From an uncultured Caulobacter sp. (GTDB lineage Bacteria; Pseudomonadota; Alphaproteobacteria; Caulobacterales; Caulobacteraceae): DNA of 10,743 bases. Below, in pieces: positions 1 through 5,319 of the stretch (its first letter is position 1; the number at the start of each line of letters is the position of its first letter). The notes under the pieces were generated by a model. That model worked only from the letters and a program-made list of their open reading frames with translations. It made no database searches and was not told where the DNA came from. The stretch spans positions 1 to 10,743 of the forward strand of contig CALKHU010000156.1 in the NCBI GenBank assembly GCA_937991555.1, read 5' to 3'. The position numbers and the translations under genes are program-made.

Positions 1-1409
1 AGGGTTTTTCGGTCGCGCGACAGTGCCTTGCTGGCCTTCCGCGCGGCTTTCGGCCGTTGGACGTTGATAGCCCTCACGTCCAACCGATCCTTGATATGAG
101 CAGCGTAGAACTGCTCGATCATCTGCACGCTGGTACGACAGTTGTTGGCGATCTGGTAGATGTCCGCGCCTTCCATGAGGCGCATGGATATGTAGGTGTG
201 ACGCAGGCTGTAGGCCGTGCGAACCCGACCGTCGCGGTCGTACTTCAAGCCTATCTCGCGAAGGATCGCGTTGAAGGCGTCACGGCTGAAATTTGGGAAC
301 AGGCGATCTGTCGACAGTAGTTCACGCGGCTCGGCATGCGCCGGCAGCGCACGGTGCCGCGTTGGGTTCTTAGACCGGGACCGGCGGGGCCAGACCTTCG
401 GCGGATTGCGTAGCTGTTCAATCCGCCGTCCTCGCAACCGCTCAAACGGGTGGACGGCTCCTGGCAGGCTCTTGCAATAGCCGACACCGGTCTTGCCCCG
501 CACGTCGATGACCAGGATCGTTTGCTTGGTGGCGTAATCCTTCTCGATCACGACATCCCGGAATTCCAGGCGCAGTGCTTCGTCCGGTCGAAGTCCGGTG
601 TTTGCCATGAAGAGTACGAAGTCGTGGAGATCGGCGTAGCGATCCTGCCAGCCGCGCCGCCCGCCTTCGGCGGCCTTCTTGCCGGTGGCAGTGTAGAGCT
701 GCTTGTATTCTTCCGGTGAGAACCAGGCGCGGCGCTCGCGCTTCGTCTGGCTCTTGTAGGGCATTTCAAGGTTGGGAAGGTGGGAGAGCCACCCCATGCC
801 CTCGGCATGCTTCAGCACCTGCCGGATATGAACCATCTCGTGGTTCATGGTGCTGCGGGTGGGCGGCTTTCCCTTGGCCTTCGATTTCGCCTCGCTCGTC
901 GAGGCCTCGATCATTGCGCGGTCTTCTGCCGATGCCGCTTTGGCTAGCGCCTCCGCCGCATCCTTATCGATCTTCGCCAGCGCCTTGGCCAACGTCTTTG
1001 CGATGGTCTCTTCGGCGCGCTTGACGCGGTAGCTCTGCACAAGCCCACGGTTGACCTGCGGAAGCGGCATCTTCCCGAAATAGGGAAGGATGTGCGCGTT
1101 CATCCGCAATTCCATGTTTTTTATATAGCCCGGGCTTCGCACTGTGGCGGCTAGCACGCGTGCGTGCCGCATATAGTCTTCGGCGGCCTCGCCGAAGGTT
1201 TTTTCCTTCTTGATGATCTCGCCGCCGCGCAGCTTGCCGCGCAGGTCGAGATACCATTCCTCGGCCACGTCTTTGGCGCGGTCGAGATCCTCTTCTTTGG
1301 TTGAGCTGCGAAAGCGCTCCCCACCGACGCGGGCTGCGCACTGCCAGGTCTTGCCATCGCCCCGGCGGTAAACCTGCAGCCGGCCATCGAACATTTCATG
1401 CGTCGCCAT
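1..1409 (-). CDS. Tyrosine recombinase / phage-type integrase (C-terminus beyond window edge)
   Basis: Site-specific recombinase expected to insert and excise the element at the adjacent tRNA-Leu remnant. The minus-strand frame is open from the ATG at 1409 to the left edge (469 codons, no stop seen). A strong GAGGAGG ribosome site (1415-1421) lies 5 nt before the ATG. Residues about 10-60 look like an arm-type DNA-binding domain, about 70-205 the SAM-like core-binding domain, and about 225-440 the catalytic domain. Visible catalytic positions are Arg274 (NTGLRPDEALRL), Lys306 (RGKTG), Arg403 and His404 (AYSLRHTY) and the nucleophile Tyr435 (MIEQFY). The first box II His is Tyr400, and the usual His/Trp nine residues before the Tyr is Thr426; both changes are known in this integrase subfamily. 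An Ala/Lys-rich stretch at about 133-181 interrupts the core-binding domain. Base composition is less GC-rich than in the chromosomal genes. The family call is firm; the element type is unknown. Confidence 0.95.
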   Translation of the reverse strand, partial: MATHEMFDGRLQVYRRGDGKTWQCAARVGGERFRSSTKEEDLDRAKDVAEEWYLDLRGKLRGGEIIKKEKTFGEAAEDYMRHARVLAATVRSPGYIKNMELRMNAHILPYFGKMPLPQVNRGLVQSYRVKRAEETIAKTLAKALAKIDKDAAEALAKAASAEDRAMIEASTSEAKSKAKGKPPTRSTMNHEMVHIRQVLKHAEGMGWLSHLPNLEMPYKSQTKRERRAWFSPEEYKQLYTATGKKAAEGGRRGWQDRYADLHDFVLFMANTGLRPDEALRLEFRDVVIEKDYATKQTILVIDVRGKTGVGYCKSLPGAVHPFERLRGRRIEQLRNPPKVWPRRSRSKNPTRHRALPAHAEPRELLSTDRLFPNFSRDAFNAILREIGLKYDRDGRVRTAYSLRHTYISMRLMEGADIYQIANNCRTSVQMIEQFYAAHIKDRLDVRAINVQRPKAARKASKALSRDRKT

Positions 1410-1555
1410 CGACGCCTCCTCATCAAAGAGAGCTTCCCAAACCCACAACTTTAACGACGCTCCTAGTGTGTCCACGACGTGTCCAGCATTTGCAACCAGA
1501 AGCGTGCATTTAGAGCGTTGTTTTAATTGAAGTATTTTCTGTGTGTGGCTATATA
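1410..1555 (-). promoter_or_regulatory. Integrase leader / att-flanking region with paired GTGTCCA repeats
   Basis: This non-coding stretch between the integrase start and the tRNA remnant is where a promoter and accessory recombinase-binding sites are expected. GTGTCCA occurs twice in direct orientation, at 1468-1474 and 1479-1485, exactly 11 bp apart (about one helical turn), as expected for adjacent protein-binding sites such as integrase arm sites or an excisionase site. A perfect 10-bp palindrome, GCTATATAGC, sits at 1548-1557 across the edge of the tRNA-derived sequence. I could not identify a convincing -35/-10 pair close to the integrase gene. The binding-site role is inferred. Confidence 0.4.
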
Positions 1556-1616
1556 GCACTGGATTTAGGTTCCAGCGCCGCGAGGCGTGGAGGTTCGAGT
1601 CCTCTCATCCGCACCA
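1556..1616 (+). pseudogene. 3' fragment of tRNA-Leu(UAG): element attachment site
   Basis: From 1559 the sequence folds as the 3' part of a tRNA-Leu: anticodon stem 1559-1563 with 1571-1575, loop TTTAGGT with anticodon TAG (1566-1568), a G/C variable arm (about 1576-1587), T stem 1589-1593 with 1601-1605 around TTCGAGT, acceptor 3' strand CATCCGC (1606-1612) and encoded ACCA (1613-1616). The partner acceptor strand GCGGATG and a normal D arm are absent upstream; the preceding sequence is A/T-rich element DNA. It therefore cannot be a working tRNA and is best read as the displaced 3' end left by integration. The exact left edge of identity (about 1556) is judged from the remembered tRNA-Leu consensus. 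An intact copy is expected at the element's other end. Confidence 0.88.
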
Positions 1617-1680
1617 CCCGCCTTGCCGTCACCGCGCAGTCGGATAGCGTGCCGCTCCAGTTTCGTCCGGAGGGTCCGCC

Positions 1681-3507
1681 ATGCTTCGTCGTCAGTTCCT
1701 GCAAGGCGTTTCGGCCCTCGCCGCCGCTGCGGCGTCTTCGTCAGCGCGCGCCGCGCCCGCGCCCGGGTCGGAAGACGCCCGGCTCCGCGCCCTGCTCGAC
1801 GCCTTCTGGGAAGAGGACCTCGACGCCGCCCCGGAGCTGGCGACCAGCCTGGGCCTCGATACCGGTGCGCGGGCGGGCCAGCGCGCCCGGCTGACAGACC
1901 AGAGCCGGGCCGCGCGCGAGGCCTGGGTGGCCGAACACCGCAAACGGCTGGGCCGGCTGGCCGCGATCGACGCCGGCAAGCTGTCGCCGGCCGCGCGGGT
2001 GGACCGCGACGTGGTCGCCTACGCCTATGCCGAGGTCGCCGACGGCGGCGGGAAGTACCGCTTCGGCGAAGGGCCGGCCGGCTTCAGCTACGCCCCCTAT
2101 TCGCCCTACGTGGTCAGCCAGCTGAGCGGCGCCTACCAGAGCGTGCCGGACTTCCTGGACTCGAACCATCCGGTGAAGACGGCCGCCGACGCCGAAGCGT
2201 ATCTGGCGCGGCTCGAGGCCTTCCCGGCCGCTCTGGACGCCAACACCGCCAACCTGAAGACCGACGCCGCGGGCGGGGTCCTGCCGCCGGACTTCGCGCT
2301 CGACGCCACGCTCGGCCAGCTGGGCCGACTGCGCGCCGCGCCGCCCGAGGCCAGCGGCCTCGCCGCCTCGCTGGCGGACCGCGCCAGGGCCGCCGGAATC
2401 GCCGGCGACTGGCGGGCGCGCGCGGCCGGCATCGTGGCCGACAAGGTCTATCCCGCGCTCGACCGACAGATCGCGGCCCTGACCGCCCTGCGCCCGGCGG
2501 CGACCCACGACGCCGGGATCTGGAAGATTCCGGACGGCGAGGCCTTCTACGCCGACGCCCTCGCCTTCCAGACCACGACGCGCGGGTCGCCGGCGGACAC
2601 GCACGCCGTCGGCCTGCAGCAGGTGGCGGAGCTGAACGCCAGGATCGATGCGCTGCTCAAGGCGCAGGGCCTGACCACAGGCACGGTCGGGGAGCGGCTG
2701 ACGGCCCTGAACAAGCGGCCCGACCAGCTCTATCCAAACACCGACGCCGGCCGGGCCGAGCTCATCAAGGCGCTGAACGAACAGACCGAGGCGATGCGGG
2801 CGAAGATGCCGCTGGCCTTCCAGACCCTTCCAAAAGCGCCGGTCGAGATCGTCCGGGTGCCGCCCGAGATCCAGGACGGCGCGCCGAACGGCTACGCCAC
2901 CCCTCCGACGCTGGACGGCTCGCGGCCCGGACGCTTCTACATCAACCTCAAGGACACGGCGGAGTGGCCGAAGTACACCCTGCCCTCGCTGACCTACCAC
3001 GAGGCCCTGCCGGGCCATCAGTGGGAGGGCGCGATCGCGCTGATGTCGGACGCGCCGATGCTGCGCAAGGTGTCGATCGGTTTCGCGGCCTATGGGGAAG
3101 GCTGGGCCCTGTACGCCGAGCAGCTGGCTGACGAGCTCGGCGCCTACGAGGGCGATCCGCTCGGGAAGATCGGTTTCCTGCAGTCGCTGCAGTTCCGCGC
3201 CGTGCGCATCGTCGTCGACACCGGCATGCACGCCATGAAGTGGTCGCGCGAGAAGGCCACCGACTACATGGTCGAGATGACCGGGATGCCGCGCACACGG
3301 GTCCAGCGCGAGATCGACCGCTACTGCATCTGGCCGGGCCAGGCCTGCAGCTACAAGGTCGGCCACACCGAGTGGGTGCGCATCCGCGAGGAGGCCAAGG
3401 CCCGCGCCGGCGCGAAGTTCGACCTCAAGGCGTTCCACGACGTCCTGCGCAACGGCGGCATGCCGCTGGTGGTGCTCGAGCAGGTGGTCAAGGGCATGTT
3501 CCCGTAG
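1681..3507 (+). CDS. DUF885 family protein with Tat signal, putative exported metallohydrolase
   Basis: Protein of 608 aa, the usual size for DUF885. The N-terminus has twin arginines in RRQFLQG (Arg3-Arg4), a hydrophobic Ala-rich stretch and a likely cleavage after ARA near residue 25, so export by the Tat route to the periplasm is likely. The family hallmark HEALPGH lies at residues 440-446, followed by GEGWALYAE with Glu473. Together these resemble a gluzincin metal site (two His plus a downstream Glu). The conserved WPGQACSYKVG block is at 551-561. The ATG at 1681 has GGAGGG (1669-1674) 6 nt upstream. The gene is the first one beyond the island junction and was presumably downstream of the intact tRNA-Leu before integration. 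Family members are annotated only as putative peptidase-like proteins; the substrate is unknown. Family assignment is confident, catalytic role inferred. Confidence 0.93.
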   Translation: MLRRQFLQGVSALAAAAASSSARAAPAPGSEDARLRALLDAFWEEDLDAAPELATSLGLDTGARAGQRARLTDQSRAAREAWVAEHRKRLGRLAAIDAGKLSPAARVDRDVVAYAYAEVADGGGKYRFGEGPAGFSYAPYSPYVVSQLSGAYQSVPDFLDSNHPVKTAADAEAYLARLEAFPAALDANTANLKTDAAGGVLPPDFALDATLGQLGRLRAAPPEASGLAASLADRARAAGIAGDWRARAAGIVADKVYPALDRQIAALTALRPAATHDAGIWKIPDGEAFYADALAFQTTTRGSPADTHAVGLQQVAELNARIDALLKAQGLTTGTVGERLTALNKRPDQLYPNTDAGRAELIKALNEQTEAMRAKMPLAFQTLPKAPVEIVRVPPEIQDGAPNGYATPPTLDGSRPGRFYINLKDTAEWPKYTLPSLTYHEALPGHQWEGAIALMSDAPMLRKVSIGFAAYGEGWALYAEQLADELGAYEGDPLGKIGFLQSLQFRAVRIVVDTGMHAMKWSREKATDYMVEMTGMPRTRVQREIDRYCIWPGQACSYKVGHTEWVRIREEAKARAGAKFDLKAFHDVLRNGGMPLVVLEQVVKGMFP

Positions 3508-3510
3508 GAG

Positions 3511-3558
3511 ACGCCCCTTTCAGCATCGTCCTCGCGCTCATCGCGAGGTCCAGGGCGT
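3511..3558 (+). terminator. Nested inverted repeat after the DUF885 gene, terminator-like
   Basis: Four bases after the stop codon, ACGCCC (3511-3516) pairs with GGGCGT (3553-3558). Inside it CCTCGCG (3530-3536) pairs perfectly with CGCGAGG (3542-3548) around a 5-nt loop. The RNA could form a strong hairpin at the 3' end of the DUF885 message. There is no run of T after it, so it is not a classical intrinsic terminator; 3'-end protection or factor-dependent termination fits better. Confidence 0.4.
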
Positions 3559-3623
3559 GGTGCGATTAGGGCAGAGACTCGGCGAGCGAGAGCGAACCAT
3601 CCCGAATGGCCGTGCCAATGGGG

Positions 3624-3646
3624 CCTCGGGACAAGCCCAAGGATGA
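3624..3646. repeat. Dispersed-repeat remnant (short hairpin) before the amidohydrolase gene
   Basis: CCTCGGG (3624-3630) and CCCAAGG (3636-3642) form a 7-bp stem with one mismatch around ACAAG, followed by ATGACG. This resembles the 'CGGGACAAGCCC..GGATGACG' intergenic repeats frequent in alphaproteobacteria, recognised from memory. It stops just before the amidohydrolase ribosome site, so it would lie in that gene's leader. Confidence 0.4.
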
Positions 3647-3668
3647 CGGAGATAAGGAAGGAAACGCC

Positions 3669-4697
3669 ATGACCGCCGAAGCCATCCTCGAGCCCGAGCT
3701 GCCGATCGTCGATCCGCACCATCACCTGTGGGACCGGCCCTCGCTGCCGCCGAAGCGCGAGGGCGGGCATCCGTTCGAGGATGTGGTCCGTCTGACGCCG
3801 CGCTACCTGCTCGACGAGCTGCGCGCCGACGCGGGCAGCGGCCATAATGTTGTGTCGACGGTCTACGTCCAGTGCGGCGCGTTCTATCGCGCTGACGGCC
3901 CGCGTGAGCTGGCGCCGGTGGGCGAGGTCGAGTTCGTCAACGGCGTGGCGGCGATGAGCGCCAGCGGCCTCTATGGCCCGTTCCGCGCCTGCGAGGGCAT
4001 CGTCGGCCACGCGGACCTGCTGCTCGGCGACGGCGTTGCGCGCGCGCTGGAGGCGGAGATCACGGCGGGCAACGGCCGCTTCCGCGGCATCCGGCACATG
4101 GTCGCCAGCGATCCCGACCCGGCCGTGCTCGGCCCGATGGCCCACACGCCGGGCGGACTGATGGCCGACGCGACCTGGCGGCAGGGATTCGCCCGGCTGG
4201 AGCCGCTGGGCCTGACCTTCGACGCCTGGCTGCTCGAGCCGCAGTTGCCGCAGCTGATCGACCTGGCCCGCGCCTTCCCCGACCAGGACATCGTGCTCGA
4301 CCACGTCGGCACGCCGCTGGGCATCGGGACCTATGCCGGGAAGCTGGAGGAGCGCTTCGGGATCTGGCGCGACAACATCCGCGAACTGGCCAGGTCGCCG
4401 AAGGTGACGGTGAAGCTGGGCGGGCTGGCCATGCCCTTCCCCGGCTTCCCGGGCCTGGACGGCGAGGCGCGGCCGACGTCGCAGGCGCTGGCGGACCTGT
4501 GGCGGCCCTACGTGGAGACCTGTATCGAGGCCTTCGGCGCCGACCGCTGCATGTTCGAGAGCAACTTCCCCGTCGACCGCTGGGGCTGCGACTACGCCAC
4601 GCTGTGGAACGCCTTCAAGCGCATCGCAGCAGGCGCGTCCGACGGCGAAAAGGCGGACCTGTTCGCGGGAACGGCGCGGCGGTTCTACAGGATCTGA
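3669..4697 (+). CDS. Amidohydrolase_2 / COG3618 metal-dependent hydrolase (lactonase-like)
   Basis: Predicted TIM-barrel hydrolase of 342 aa, cytosolic (no signal peptide). The N-terminal VDPHHHLWD carries the HxH metal motif (His17, His19). LDHVGTP gives His212, and MFESNFPVDRWG (295-306) holds the expected catalytic Asp303. The 'ESNFPVD' form is typical of the COG3618 branch of amidohydrolases related to L-fuconolactone, sulfomuconolactone and pyrone-dicarboxylate hydrolases; the actual substrate cannot be read from sequence. I chose the ATG at 3669 over an in-frame ATG at 3606: an AAGGAAGGAA ribosome site precedes it, conserved sequence starts soon after, and the longer version would translate repeat-derived DNA. 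The gene is 161 bp after the DUF885 gene and converges on the cation-transporter gene with 19 bp between stops. Confidence 0.9.
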   Translation: MTAEAILEPELPIVDPHHHLWDRPSLPPKREGGHPFEDVVRLTPRYLLDELRADAGSGHNVVSTVYVQCGAFYRADGPRELAPVGEVEFVNGVAAMSASGLYGPFRACEGIVGHADLLLGDGVARALEAEITAGNGRFRGIRHMVASDPDPAVLGPMAHTPGGLMADATWRQGFARLEPLGLTFDAWLLEPQLPQLIDLARAFPDQDIVLDHVGTPLGIGTYAGKLEERFGIWRDNIRELARSPKVTVKLGGLAMPFPGFPGLDGEARPTSQALADLWRPYVETCIEAFGADRCMFESNFPVDRWGCDYATLWNAFKRIAAGASDGEKADLFAGTARRFYRI

Positions 4698-4716
4698 CTT
4701 CCTCTTCCTGCCCGCC

Positions 4717-5310
4717 TCAGGATCGGGCCTCGCGCTCTTCCTCCGTCGCCGCTTCCCAGACCTCGCGGGCGGCGTCGAGGTTCATCAGCGCAACCCCCAG
4801 GCCGACCACAATGTCGGGCCAGACCGACGGCCAGACCAGGGTGGCGACGCCGGCGACGATGATCGCGAGGTTGGCGACGGCGTCGTTGCGGGCCGACAGG
4901 AAGGCGGCCCTGGTCAGGCTGCCGGCCCGCGACCGGAACCGCGCCAGCAGGAAGGCGCAGAACAGGTTCACGGCCAGGGCGCCCAGGCCGGTCACGCCGA
5001 GCGCCACCGGCTCGGGCGGCACAGGCGAGGACAGCTTTTGGACCAGGGTCCAGAGGAAAGCGATGGCCGGAACCAGCAGGATCGCCGCCAGCAGCCGCCC
5101 GACCTTCGCCCGCGTCGCCGCGCTCCAGCCCAGCGCCGCGAAGATCAGGAAGTTGACGGCGGCGTCCTCGAAGAAGTCGGCGCTGTCGGCCAGCAGCGAC
5201 ACCGAGCCGATGCGCAGGGCGACCGTCAGCTCGACGCCGAAGTAGGCGAGGTTGAGGATCGCGACGAGCGCGATGGCGCGGCGGAGGGCGGGGTCGGGCG
5301 CTGCCGTCAT
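4717..5310 (-). CDS. Short cation diffusion facilitator-like membrane protein (transmembrane domain only)
   Basis: Protein of 197 aa with six hydrophobic segments (about 12-32, 38-61, 70-92, 102-124, 143-160, 164-182), matching the six-helix domain of the CDF family of divalent-metal/proton antiporters in the inner membrane. TM2 has ADSADFFEDA with Asp45 and Asp49 in the family's DxxxD metal motif. TM5 has SARNDAVAN with Asp143, but the His expected four residues before it is Ser139. The protein ends shortly after TM6, so the cytoplasmic metal-sensing domain of about 100 aa found in classical members (about 300 aa) is missing. I believe a family of short transporters of about 200 aa with this RND motif exists, so this is probably not a recent truncation. 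The start is 9 bp after the parC stop, so co-transcription and translational coupling with parC are likely. Substrate unknown. Confidence 0.85.
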   Translation of the reverse strand: MTAAPDPALRRAIALVAILNLAYFGVELTVALRIGSVSLLADSADFFEDAAVNFLIFAALGWSAATRAKVGRLLAAILLVPAIAFLWTLVQKLSSPVPPEPVALGVTGLGALAVNLFCAFLLARFRSRAGSLTRAAFLSARNDAVANLAIIVAGVATLVWPSVWPDIVVGLGVALMNLDAAREVWEAATEEEREARS

Positions 5311-5319
5311 CCCGCCCGC

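Larger units (their letters stand above)
1..1616. mobile_element. Right-hand end of an integrated genomic island or prophage (partial)
   Basis: An integrase gene lies about 150 bp from a truncated tRNA 3' end and is transcribed away from it, the standard layout at the boundary of an element integrated in a tRNA gene. The tRNA piece marks the junction: sequence to the left belongs to the element, sequence to the right (DUF885 gene onward) is the original downstream chromosome. The integrase end is visibly less GC-rich, with A/T-rich stretches around 1505-1558. Only the integrase and its leader are in view, so phage, integrative conjugative element and plain island cannot be told apart. Confidence 0.82.

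Noticed and set aside
1..1409. A frameshifted or decayed integrase, suggested by several short overlapping frames
   Set aside because: One minus-strand frame is open without interruption from 1409 to the window edge with all main catalytic residues; it only lacks a stop because the window ends.
1541..1616. A complete tRNA-Leu gene
   Set aside because: The acceptor 5' strand GCGGATG and a D arm are missing; only the 3' part is present.
1741..3438. Very long open frames overlapping the DUF885 gene on the minus strand (565 codons) and in another plus frame (514 codons)
   Set aside because: High-GC DNA leaves shadow frames open. Their products are Arg/Gly/Pro-rich with no recognisable domains, while the DUF885 frame has family motifs and a ribosome site.
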